Below, piece after piece: positions 1 to 12,300 of a DNA stretch of 64,000 nucleotides; the first letter of the stretch is position 1, and the number at the start of each line of letters is the position of its first letter. The DNA comes from Lepraria neglecta (Eukaryota; Ascomycota; Lecanoromycetes; Lecanorales; Stereocaulaceae), in the NCBI GenBank assembly GCA_033220425.1, contig CM065651.1, positions 2,108,001-2,172,000 on the forward strand. Reading direction: 5' to 3'. The position numbers and the translations under genes are program-made. The notes under the pieces are model-generated. The model had not been told where the DNA came from. It searched no databases and was given only the letters and a program-made list of their open reading frames with translations.

Positions 1-348
1 AGCACTTTGCTGGTTGCTATGAGGGGATAGAGGGGACTTGCAAGTCGTGAATGGTATGTGAGGGTTGCGTTTGAGAGTGGTCGGGAAAGTCGAAGTGGAT
101 GTGTGGTAGAATTGAGTACATAACTGGCGCCAGGGATGCTCATACCTTCTTTCCGAGGAGAAGTGCCAATGTTTATGATACAATGTCCAGGGTGTCGGCT
201 GCTCAATTTACCCAGGGAGTATGGGTACTAATTGGCTGATGGGACTAGGCATACCTTTGACGGCGACGAAAATTGCTTGCCTAAGAAAGGCCTCGTGTTC
301 ATACTGTTCAACCATTGCCCATCATGAAGGAATGATAGCGAACGGCAC

Positions 349-630
349 TCAACTTGTCGTGCAAGTCCATCTAGAACAACTGGATCCACCACACCACAGG
401 TTGCATTGGCAGCATTTGAAGAAAAGTCTTCCGTGACCGATGATCGGGGCTTGGAAGTTACCTGACATGGTCCAGGATTAGTAAAATGATGCTTGATGGT
501 GGGATTGGGTTGTGTGTCTAAAGTATGTTATGTTGGGGCTCTTACCGAGGTTGGCCCCATCATCATCAGCCGAAGCGTCGGGGTGGCTATGAGTGGCCTC
601 GTAGTCAATAGGAAGCTTGGAGTCCGACAT
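349..630 (-). CDS. small cysteine-rich protein, two exons (predicted)
   Basis: Predicted two-exon gene. Exon 1 (630-546) encodes an acidic start, MSDSKLPIDYEA. A donor GTAAGAG follows and the intron runs 545-462, ending CATGTCAG. Exon 2 (461-349) restores the frame and gives a 65-residue protein. The second exon carries a CCQC pair and further cysteines in WCGGSSCSRWTC. This resembles the N-terminal half of the C-x2-C ... C-x-H-x2-C-x2-C small zinc-ribbon proteins common in filamentous fungi, and the better-preserved gene at 3333-3870. The second half of such a ribbon is missing, so this may be a truncated copy. The function is unknown. The splice sites are convincing; the protein's reality is moderately likely. 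Confidence 0.4.
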
Positions 631-3332
631 TGTAGAAGACAGTATAGCCACATGGGTCAGTATTGTTATCGGAGAATATGCAAAGGGAGAAAATATACAG
701 ACTTGCAAGTGCTCTTTGGTATGGAGTCTGTTTGGTATGGAGTTGAGTGATTGTGAATGAAGAGAAGGAGTTGAAGTTGACTTGTATTGATTGAGGTTTG
801 GGCTTTGGGTTGTGGTTTCTTGGTGGATGTGATATGGAAGGAAGATGAGTTTACCGAGGAAACAAAATTCCTTTTATAGACGATGAGATATGTTGTGTAG
901 CTGACTCTCGCCAATGCCAGCAGACTCACATTACGACGCTCGTTACGTAATTGATCAGGATATCAATTCCATCGACGAGGTACGAAAGAGTCATTACGAG
1001 TGCACTGGGGAAAGGAGAGCTTTTATTGGACGCCTGGGGATATCAGGAAGCTGAATGTCACAGTGTCGTCACCGCACTGTGGAACTTTGAGGCCGTAATT
1101 GATCATACGATCGGCAGACAAGATCATGAATCTATGTATACCGAAGGAGGGAACATTCGGGAAGCCACTGAGAGACAGCGGACAATGTCGCTGATTTTGG
1201 GTCCTCTTGTCTGACTTTGAAGGCGTTCCTGACCGCGGAATCAATACTAGGGACGAAGCACAAGAGAACCAATATGCCGTATTGAGGATATCACGACGTA
1301 ACACTGAATAAAATAGGTAGCAACTTGATGATAGGATTTCATGGAGATTATTATCGATGTCTCTGTCTGATTGCTGGCATTTCTGCATATCAGAAAGTGG
1401 AGAAAGCAATCAATACGAAAATGAAATTGCGCTGTGCAATCTGCTTGCTACAAGGCGAAAACAAAGATTGAAGAAGCGCTGAGGGTGGTTGTGTAGCTGA
1501 AAGCCGCGGAGAAAAGTCGGCATATTGTCCGAATCGGATAACGCAATCAACCACGGGAATAGTACTAGGGAGGAAGTATAGGAACGTAGAGACCCGATAC
1601 CGGAGCAATAACATTCCGCGCCTAGGATATGCTTCTGGAGTAACTAGAAAAAGATTTGGCAGTAGACTCCATGAGAGGAATAGCGCAAGACACATCCACC
1701 TCGACATTGACAAGAATATTTATGCACGCAAAAGGAAAACCGAAAACTCATCCACGTCTCTCACAGGAAGAACATAAGTCAATGGCATAGAAATCAAATA
1801 ACCTAGCTCTAGCCTTGCAAAAGCTATCACGATGGTTTAACAGCAGTTGTGCAACCACCGCAGATGACATGATAGCAGTCCCAACAAGTGATGTTCCACT
1901 TCGCCTTCTCTATCCACATCTTGCAATAGCAACAATGCTACCATTTGTGGCTCACGGGAATGAATGGAGGCGTCTCAGAGATACCTGACGTGGTTCCAAA
2001 TTAGCATATCGACCTAGTGGGGATGTATGGCAGGCTTAGAATTGGGTTTCGTACCCAGACTCTGTAGATTGGATAGCCTATGCTCGCTATAATGGTATTC
2101 GGGTGTCTTGGTGTCTGCCGTCTCGCAGGCCTCATTCTGGAAGGTGTCTGCGATGGCTGAGCGTTATCTGTTCAACTCGATGAGAATATAGAGTAGGGGA
2201 ATTTGATGGACGTACTGGATTCCTCTGGGATGAGAAATCCATCACTCGTGTTTTGTAGCTCGGAGTTTGCCATCTTAGTACTCGACTGCGTCAAGTTTAG
2301 ATAATGATACAGCTGAGGGGACAGAGTAGACCAACTGATAGTAATAAATCCGGTCTTTAATCTGGCTTTCGAATGCTGAGGAGTGTTCGAGTTGAATTGG
2401 AGTAACCGGGAAGTAAGTTGTCGGATGTGTGGTTGGATTCAAGAGGTGTCTGGAGTTCAGGAAGGAAAGAGGGAGTTCGAAGCATTTAAGGACAGAATGA
2501 TGCCCTTTTGTACACAGCACAATGTAGCCGAGACTGCTCGGCTGATTCATCGACTCATTGTGTACTGTTCTACATATTAATATGTCGCCAACAATGATCG
2601 GTTGAGCCGGCGACTCCCGATTGTAAAGGATGACGAGTCGGTACGAAGGTCGAGGTATGAAAGGATGAGGAGCCGATCTCGGTCACAATAAAATCCCACT
2701 TGCAACGCTTGTGAAGTAGATGGGAAATCTACAGCAGCAGCAGAAAATGCATGTGAGGAAATTAATAGAACACATGTCTACCCTCTAAGGACAGTAGGGT
2801 TGCGTACAAAGAAGCAGCTGCCGAGTAAAACTAGATAGCAGGAAGCCATAAGGCGGACTACTGTGTAGCCAAATTTCGCCGAAGCCAGCCAATATATATA
2901 TCCGACTGATAGTCTGGTGTTGGTGAGACTTGGCTGGGACTAGGGCATTTATAGTCAGCACTGACCTTTTCGCGCCCTATTGCTGTGGCACTTTGCTAAA
3001 ATACCGCTCTAGGTGAAAGTTTGTTCCGAAGTACTTATCGAAACATAGCTAACGTTTCCCGATTCACCCGAGCTTACCGCGTCGACGAGTTCCGATTTCC
3101 GTTCTACCACGAATGTGCCGACATTGGGAACACGACGGGATGCCGTCGATGCAAGTCGACCGATCACTCAATAACATAGCAGAAGAAATCGGGAAATCAG
3201 TACAAGCCAAGAGCCGAGATGATCACTAAGAGCAAGACTAACTAAAATAAATAGAGTGTTACAGAAATTTGCGTTCTGCAGCCGAGAAGGAGGTGACGCG
3301 AAAAGTGCAGTCTGCAGTTCCAAACTAAAGGG
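631..3332. other. no supported gene
   Basis: About 2.7 kb with only short, non-conserved reading frames on both strands. The frames at 951-1214, 1390-1713 and 2275-2580 show no recognisable domain, and no splice pattern extends them. A short AT run near 2896-2903 could be promoter-like but is not specific. I see no repeats or RNA genes. Confidence 0.5.
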
Positions 3333-3870
3333 TCAATCTTCGTCCGATTCCTCCTCCAAATCTTCCTGCTGATGTGCGAGTGGCTGATGCACAGGCTCAT
3401 CGTTCCAGCGCTGGGCTCTCACCGCTAAAGCTTGCGTGTGGCTGCTGCAAGAGCTGCAACGCTTGTGTTTACAGTTGGCGAACCCACACCATACCCTGTC
3501 TCCCGGCCGCCATACTCCGCATTTGCAGCAATGCCATTGTTCTTCATCTGAAGGGATTGGGAACGCCGGATCGGCATTTGGAGGCAGCTGATACGTTTTA
3601 CGGTTCCTGTAATTCGCCATGTAGAGAGAAAGCCTGGGCCAACAGGTAAGCACTAATGCAGCTGCCGTCTTTGAGGAAGTCGCGGGCTTACCGACGACGA
3701 TGACTGTGACTTGCGACTGGTGACGCTGTGGATCGAGCTCTGATACAGAAGTCTGAGCCTATGAAGTTCGGGTATGGGATGATTCTGTGTTTGAGAATCT
3801 GTTCCAAGGTGGGTTTCCGTGCAGCGAAGAGAAGATCTGGAGATGTGATAGCTAAGTGCTTTATAGCCAC
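3333..3870 (-). CDS. small zinc-ribbon protein with acidic tail
   Basis: Two exons, 3870-3692 and 3633-3333, are separated by a 58-nt intron (3691-3634) with donor GTAAGC and acceptor CCCAG. The frame is continuous across it. Exon 1 begins MAIKHLAITSPDLLF. Exon 2 carries a compact cysteine cluster: C-C-x-C, WCGF, then C-x-H-x2-C-x2-C. This is the usual arrangement of small fungal zinc-ribbon proteins of unknown function. The C-terminus is acidic (EDLEEESDED). An alternative start is the ATG in exon 2 (MANYRN), making exon 1 a 5' leader. A weaker relative lies at 349-630. The role is unknown; zinc binding is inferred from the cysteine and histidine pattern. Confidence 0.6.
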
Positions 3871-4291
3871 CTGTCACCTATCTCACCCAGATTATACCTA
3901 ATTTTCGTCATGCAATCTTGGACGGTTTGAACGTCCTAGCCAAGGCAATAGCCTAAAGGTTACCATAGATGTTTCCACATCCTCGAATTTGCACCGTTGA
4001 TGTCATGGACATACATAGTTGCTATTCTCAATCCGCCAAACATTACCTCGTTGGCAAATCGTGGTTCGTCAGTATGCTCGGGTTGCACCACGAAAATTTT
4101 GGACAAACAGGAAGCGCTGCAGCAACTAATGGAGCAGACATGGGAATTCGGAATACAGAAACAGCAGATAATACGGCAATCTGCCACGATTTACGAATTA
4201 TACTTAAGATTCCTAAGGCTGTAAGTAACCTTGGAACGCTCTCTATTGGTGGCACTTGGACCGCGTGGAATTCGAAATCCAAGAACGAATT

Positions 4292-6303
4292 TCAAAACCC
4301 AGCAAACGGTGGCTTCACGATATCTGACCTACTGCCCGATCCACTAACCGGCGCCCGTTCACGCAGCAAGAAGAAGATATCGACGTTGAGTCCCGGCAGT
4401 CCCATCCTTACTAATTGTTTAAACCCTCCCGATTTGTCAGTTGGCGGTCTCCATCCTCTAACTGGCCCCCAGGCGGGAATAGTAAAGCCGCTAGTCATGA
4501 ATCCAGCTGGAAGTTCTAGTACAACAGGCCCCACAGTATCCTCATGAGATGGGTTGACAATACTCAGAAGCATCCAATCCCCATGTATCCATGCACTGGC
4601 GTCGACTATTGGTGCACCAATAACTGTCAAGCCTGACACCATTTCTGCTCCGAGAATAAAGCTAGCGAGTGGGTCCGTCAGTCGCTGAGCTAATTCGTTG
4701 GTCCAATTCGTGAGCTCGGGTGTTGTGGGAAAGGTCCACATAATGATACCCTTGGCGCCATGGTTGATGCTCAGCATGTTCATCACAATTTCTTCTTGCC
4801 ATGTTGGGGTCTGCTTCCAGAACTCGCTGTTGCCGAACGCTTGTGGTGTTCCCCAGAGAGGCTTCTGCGGAAGACCAAGTTGGGTTTGGTACTCGCGAAA
4901 GGTATCTAGGCGTGCGGGAACGTTGGAGAGGTTGTTGTAGCCAACGCAGTTATCGCAGCCGCAGCAGCCGTAGGTGGTATTGCAGGCGGTCTCGTATATT
5001 GTGGACCAGGATGTATTCGTTCCGATTGGATACACGTCGGAGAGTATGATATCCGCGCCGGCTGCATACTCTTCAAAGTAGTAGTTCTCGCAATTCAGGC
5101 AAAGCGAGACGGGGTGGTAAGGGTCAAGCGATTTGATTAGGTCATAAGCTCTCTTGGGAGAATCAAGGGGATCGACTTGTCCGTCTGCAGTAATTTCAGC
5201 ATCCAAAGACCACTGTGGAGGGTTGCAGACATACCTGGCTCATCGGCTGTATACCAAAGCAATAGACTCTGCCTGACTTTCAGGCGATTGACTTGCCATT
5301 CCACCAAGGACGAGTTTTGATAAGTCCAGCGCATATCGTACATGATCCACAATCCGACTCTTTGCGCTTCATCAAGCCACTGATCAAGCTGTGTGAAGTT
5401 GTAGCCCAGCCCGCCTGCGGGTACGATATGAAGAACGTTATAACCATAATCTCTAAACGTTGCCATGTTGTTCGGGTTCTCAATAAGCCAATCACCATTC
5501 AAGTAGAACGAGTAGGGAAACAGAGGTTTCCAGACGCTATTCTTCCAGGATGACTCGGTCGTGTTCACAAGCAGAGCGCCGTGGAGGTTGTCGATCTTCG
5601 TAACACTGCCACCATCGGTGCGGTCTGGGAGTCGCAGAAATTGTGTGGATGCCATATACTTCCCATCACCTGAGGATACTATCGAGATATTGTAAGGCAA
5701 AAAGCTAGGTGGGAAAATGACCAATGAGAAGCCGACGACCGTACCCGTCGAATTGACTGCGACCTTAACATCTGATGTGATAAGTCTTCCGGTGTCGGAT
5801 CTATATACGTCAAAAGCGAGAGAGGATGACTCCGAGACGTTGGAGAATGATTTAAGATTCGCGTTAGTTTGTTGGTTCAACGGGATGCTGTGGTAAGGTT
5901 GCCCGTGTATAAACGAAAGCTGGATAAGGCGCATGTCAACTTGGCGCAACATTCATGGCATGCTGAATAAGACTACATACCGGTGCATCAATAATGAGAA
6001 CTCCGGTCCCATCTTCCCCGAGGTATGGTTGTACACGAGGCCGAACCTGCAGGTTTAGGAGCGGAGTCGGCGAGAGGCTTGGCGGATTAAATTGTCCGCC
6101 AGGATTGACCGCAGGGTCACTATAAAATCATATGGTGCTCAGCGGCTAATGCATAATGTATGTGCAGGACTGCAGAGGACGCAAGCAGACTGCGATGGTA
6201 TTGTCACTGACCTTGGTCGATACGCTTTCCCACACCATTTGTCCATCGAGGCCGCCGTGCGACACAAGAGCAACATTAGACCCCATCTCCATCGAGATGG
6301 CAT
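4292..6303 (-). CDS. secreted glycoside-hydrolase-like protein (beta/alpha barrel)
   Basis: Four exons: 6303-6212, 6119-5981, 5919-5235 and 5184-4292, with introns of 92, 61 and 50 nt. Lengths sum to 603 codons (602 aa), with phases agreeing at every junction. Exon 1 encodes a signal peptide (MPSRWRWGLMLLLCRTAAS) followed by CGKAYRPSDP, a start seen in a fungal family of extracellular glycoside-hydrolase-fold proteins. The third intron splits the DEPD motif in LLWYTADEPDG (about residues 298-308); its Glu is the likely acid/base of the barrel. Later come a paired-cysteine segment CCGCDNC and an NHGAKGIIMW strand. There are many N-x-S/T sequons, as expected for a secreted glycoprotein. The substrate cannot be named. 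The start was chosen because only it gives a signal peptide in phase with exon 2. Confidence 0.8.
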
Positions 6304-9300
6304 GTTGATTTTTATGATTAGGTGAGTTTGGTAGCGTTAATGTCGGATGCTACGTATTCTTCGTGATTCATAGAGGCATGGCGGAAGTCGCATTTTTGGC
6401 GGGATTGTTGAGAATCCAGATCGATGCCAAGCCTTTTAGCCGAGGTTTCGCCGACGCCTGCCGCCAGGAGGGCTCTTAATGTTCAATTTATAGCAAATGC
6501 TGGCACTCCAGCTTTTATGTCTCCCTGGAGTAAACGAATGAACGCCACGAAAACCAGCGAGAAGCGTCTCTATACACAAGCTCACTGTCATACTTGAGGA
6601 GAAACCGTGGACCATTTTTTCCGTCATCGGCGATCGATCTCAGATCAGGTGGTTGTCAGACCACTAAGCATCTTTCGGTACCTACAGATAGGTCGACAGC
6701 TTTAGGCGTGCAGCTTTTGGGTAGAGTGTGTGGCTTGTGCGTTAGGATTATCATACACCCACTCCGCCATATCGTACATATTTTTTTGAAGGATCGGTAA
6801 TGGTTTAGTGCATGCTGCTGTGATCGAGGCTGGATTGTCCAACCCGCGTCATAGTTGCCTGAGGGATGTGCATCCTACGTTTCACTTCTTCCTTGAAATG
6901 CAGCCGGCCAGACAAGCCATTGGCAATAAGCTGAGGTCAAGGCAGTTAGATACCCGTGCCACACCTATTCTCCCCACTATCACCTCCCCAGGCCATACAC
7001 ATGTAATATACGAGCAAATGACCAGGACAGGCATGAGCCACGGTTTTTGGCTCAACTTGTTCTTCTCTTCATCTTCATTCTTCCTCTGCTACACCTCTAT
7101 CATGTCCCCTCCTTCAACACAAACAATGGCGTGTCTGGCACTTTTCGCTGCCCTTCAAAGCAGAATCTTCTTCTCGAAAGACGCCCAGTATCTCGAGAGT
7201 TCTACTTTCTAGGTTACTGCTCTGGAGATTCTGCTTCGGCCCACATGCATAGTCCGCCCACAGAGTGCAGAAGACGTTGCCGAGATCATCAATGTCACTA
7301 AGCCTTTCGCTCTCGCTGGCAAAATAATGATGGCTATTCGAGGCGGCGGGCATATGCCGTGGGCTGGAGCCGCAAACTTAGATGCTGAGGTTACGGTCGA
7401 CTTTCAAAATATCACTGGCGTGAATTACGATCCTCGTACGAATCTTGTCAGTATTGGATCGGGGGAGCGCTGGGCGGCTATCTATTCGGCGCTCGACCAA
7501 CTGGACCTGGGAGTTGCAGGAGGCCGAGTCTCAAAGGTAGGAGTACAGGGTTGACCCCAGGAGGTTCGTTCCCAGACTTTCAACACTGCCACTTCAGCAA
7601 ATTTGTGCTTTTATCTATGATTTGCAACTCGATGTTTTCATTTCAAAATTCGATAATTTTCTAGGTATCTCCACGACGCTCAGCTACGGCGACTGACACA
7701 CTAATCTAGAACGACTCTCATACTTTTCGTCCTCCCGAGGCTTCGTCTGCGACAATGTAATCAACCATCAAGTTGCCACTAGCTTCCGGAGAAATCGTAG
7801 AAGCCAACACTCAATCCCACCCAGACTTGTTCCATGCTCTACGAGGCGGCAACAACAACTTCGGCATCATCACCCGCTTCGACATGCAAACTTTCCCCGA
7901 AGGCCAAATGTGGGGAGGCCTCGTCTCCCACAACGGTAACGCCTTCCCGGACGTTGCGAAGACATTCATTAATTTCGCCCAGACTTCCAACCCAGACCCA
8001 CTAGCTCACGTCATTGCAGCGGCCAGCTTCATTCAAGGCATGGAAGTCGCGCTGGCCAATTTCTACCCCGCAAAGCCCCAGCCCGACCCACCGTCTCTGG
8101 CGCCATTCGTGGCTATACAGCCGCAGCTGATGAGTACTGTGCGCGATGATTCTCTGCTTGGATTTTCCGTGGAGCAATCGTCCTTTAGTCCTGACGGCGC
8201 TCGGTCATGGTTCTTCACCACAACATGGCAAGCTGATTTGGACTTCATGCTGTCTGTACGTGCTCTCGGAGCCGAGGCCGTCGCACCTCTCAGCGCCAGC
8301 GTCCCTGGTTTCGTCCTAGCTAAGGCTTTCCGGCCTCTCACGAGGTGGTTGCTGACTGCCTCCGCAGCGGGCGGTGGTAATACTTTGGGTCTAACACCCA
8401 ACGACGGGCCACTAATTGTCAACATGCTTCAGACTCTGCACACGAACGCCGCAGACAATGACAAGGTTGTCTCTGCCATGTTAGCTTTGAATACAAGTAT
8501 CGAAGATCTGGCGGTAGAGAAGGGCAAGTTTAATAAGTACAAGTTTATTAACTATGGATACAAGATTCCGGGCCTGTGACATACCTAATTTTGCTCACTC
8601 CATAGTGCCCTTGTACCTCAGGCCTTCCTCGTACTCCAAAAAAATTAGTAATGGCTTGGTCAGTCGGCTTTTGTACCCATTTAGCTTTTTTGTACGCCCA
8701 TTGTGGTCTCGATGGTGGCCCATTTTGTGGTCATTACTTTCGATAACCTAGATGATGCTTTTGATGGGGGTGGGCTCCTTTACGGGCTTTCGAATATTCG
8801 AATATTCCATTTTGCGGAGGATGACAGCGTGGTTCGTTGACGGGAAAAAATGAATCGATCCTCTCATCTCATTCTCCAGGCCTGTAACCATGTCTTGAAT
8901 TAAACCGATTTCGTTTGGTAAAGTGTAGGTAAGATAATATCACGAAAGCTGCGAGCGCCTAAGGCACTGTGAGTAGAATGGGAAATACGCTAGGGTCCCC
9001 ATGCGGGAGCTTTGTTCAAGGCTCGGTCCCTGCTTATGTTCAAACGTTCCTTATGTGAGATGCAGCCGTTGCCGCATCATGTCACTCGTACATGCGCATC
9101 AACACAAAGCGCCATCGGAACCTCACTATCTCCCTCACTAACATCCATGCGCTTAGAGCGCCAATCTCGCATTTCCGCCAAACATCCCAAGATCCTGGTG
9201 CTGGAGCCTGTTAAAGCTCCTTGAGCCTCGATCATTGCAGACGTCTTGAATTTTTCAGCATTGACCATGAAACTCCTCATTGCAGCACTGAAAATCTTCG

Positions 9301-12300
9301 TCATCGCCTCTCAAGCATTTTTCATATCCGCACTGCTTATTCCTCCCGATTCAGCATCAAGGATACCACTCAACCCCCTCACTGCCTCAAGCGAGCCCTT
9401 CTTGGAATCTTTATCCCATGGCACAAATTTCGATATCCTATCCAACTTGACTACCACAGTATCCGCAGGATACCCTGAATGCGGCGGACAAACAGGCAAC
9501 AATCTCAACGTTGACAGCTGTCAGGAAGTCTTGCACAAAAATTTTACCAGTCACAAACAAGTTGAGATTTGGGATTCCTCTCGCTGATCCTAAAGACGTT
9601 CAACTGCCTCACCGTTACAGCAGCTGTGAGTGTTCATACAAAGATAAAAACTCGGTGACGTCTATCTAACATGACATGTCCTATAGCTGACAGCACTTGC
9701 GCTATTACGATTACGTTCAGGCCCCGGTCAGTATACGATACATCCACATGGTTCAACATCAAGCAGGCAGCAAACGCCATCATAGACAAATGCGTGCCAG
9801 GTTCAGGCGGACGTCTACAAGGCGCAGGTATGTCGGGTCTCCTCTCCTCTCGTCCATTCATGTCCAATGATTCTATACAGCCGAAAAACGCAACATGGAG
9901 AATCTTGATTCGCTAAATTTAGTCAATAGGAGTCAATCACAATATTATCGTACTAATTAGCAAGTGGGAGCCGAGAGTCACTTGCTTCGGGCCGAAGCAA
10001 GCAGTTACCAGCGTTAGCCAAAAATTGTTGGACAGCATACCTCCTTTTGGCACTTACGTCTTAGGTAGAGCAGGACAGCCTGGCGTGCAAGTAGTGCTGC
10101 CACAGACCGTTCAGCCACCTCAGCCTCCAACTTGTGAGTATCTCAACTTTAGATAAGATTACTAAGTCCTGTCTCGAGGAGCTTTACTAACTGGATTGAC
10201 GACCCCCAGCGCCGTGGATCTCATCTGCTACAATAGACCTTGTGGATGGTGCTGGTCCCGTCCAATTACATAGGTACAATATATGGTCTGAGGCAGTAGC
10301 CATAAATGCCATGTGCGTCGCTAAGGGATACAATGGTCGTGCTCTCATCCATGGCGTGCTCCAGATTGCTCTGAATGTAGAGAGAGCGAGGGGAGAAGAT
10401 TCGAGTGCAACCTCGTGAGTGTCATGCATAGAGACGAGTTGTAAGAGATGTATTACATTCTTAACTCAGTCAACCTGCCTTAGTGTGCAATTCTTGCCGG
10501 GGTGCTCATCTGATACAAGCGCATCGGTACAAGCGCCACTTTCGGCCCAAACGACCTCGCTTTGACACTCACCGAGATCTAAGCGGTTTAAGATACGGTA
10601 TGCGCCGAACGTGCTAGGATTGTGGCGTTGACCAGCGTCAGGTCCCTATTAAGGGTCCTTGTTAAGAGACTAAGCACCGCCCATGTCTCCCTCCCTGATC
10701 ATCTCTTTAGTAGTTCTTCACTGCATCAAGTAATATTGACAATGTTCCTTCCCAGATCATCGTCGACGTTTATTGCCCTTGCAATTTTAGCCGCTTCCAG
10801 CTCAGCATTACTACTGCCTTCTAACCTAGCGTTATTAGCTGCGCCCCCACTTCTACCTGCTCTGAATCCTCCCCTCTCAGCGCTCTTATCTGATACATCA
10901 AGCCTCAACCTTCCGTTCAATAACACCAATACAAGCGCTGTAGGCATCCACGGGGACCCCACGTGCGATGGCAGAGACTACGGCTACCGATTAAGCCTCC
11001 AAAGCTGCCAAGCTGCCATCCAGAAGATGAAAAATTACAGAAACCTAATCCAATTCGGAAACCGAGGCACCGATTCCATAGTGCAGACGCCTCGTCGATA
11101 TGCAAGTCGTAAGTGGCAGTCACACTAGTGTAATTTTTAACGAATGGGGCCTTTCATGTTATCAAACATTGATCATGGAGCCTTGAAATAGCACTCCTGA
11201 CTGCTTCCCCAGCCGACGGTATCTGCGCTATTACTGTCTTCCCTAAGGCCGAAAGGGATACCGATTCGGCTTCCTGGTTAAAAATAAAAGAAGCAGCGAG
11301 ATTGACTGTGGATTATTGCGTTCCCGGGACAGGTGGTTTCGCCTACGTGGGTATGTATTTGTTTCAATTTCCTTTTGAGACTCGTCGCGCTCTCATTGTT
11401 CCTGTTCCAAGACGCATATCAAGAGACTTCAGTCACTGCTAATGTTGGTCAACAGGCGAATACGGTTTCCTTGCAATAACAGTCGAGAAATACATCCCGA
11501 ATTTAGTATGTAGCGGGCCCAAGCAAGACTTCTCTAGCATCAGTCAAGCCTTGATAGACAGTGTACCCACAAACAAGGACTATATGAAATTCGGAGAAGA
11601 AGGGCGTGACGTGCAAGTCCAGCTCCCACAGACGTTTCATCCAGCTCAGCCACGAACAGGTGAGTATTCAGCTGACTGGAAGATTCCCAGCTACGAGCGA
11701 CTTGCTGCACGTTGGAAGTACTGACAGCTCGCAGTGCAATGGGATTACTCGGCGATTGTCGAGATCGAAGACCATGATGAACCCGTGTTTGCGCGCTGGT
11801 ATGATGTCTGGGCGGGGCTTGTGGCGTTGGACTCTATTTGCGTTGCCGATGGATTTGCGGGTAGTTCGGTCAGTCAGGGGAGGCTGAAGATCACAGTTGA
11901 TATAAAAAGGAATGGTGTAGCAAATCTTGGGGTAAATCTGACTGCAACTCTGCAGTCATCTGTTGAAAATGCATAACGAGACTTTTTGACATTAGAAGAT
12001 ATTAGAAGTAACCCAGACAACGTTTCACTGACCATTTCGTATATGTACATTTACTAGAAACCATTCAATCTATCCCGAGCCTTCAGCCCCCCACCCTGAT
12101 CAACATAATCAACCAGCATCCCCACTGGCGCCCTCCCATGCGACTCCCCACATAGCGCCGCCTGCGCACCCAAACTCCCAGTGCTAGTAGCAGCATTAGT
12201 CTTCCTCGCGTCCCTCATATCAGGCAAATCTATACCCAGAACATCAGTATCAAGGAAATGATTCATGATAATCATGCGCTCGTTAGCAATGGCCGGGTAT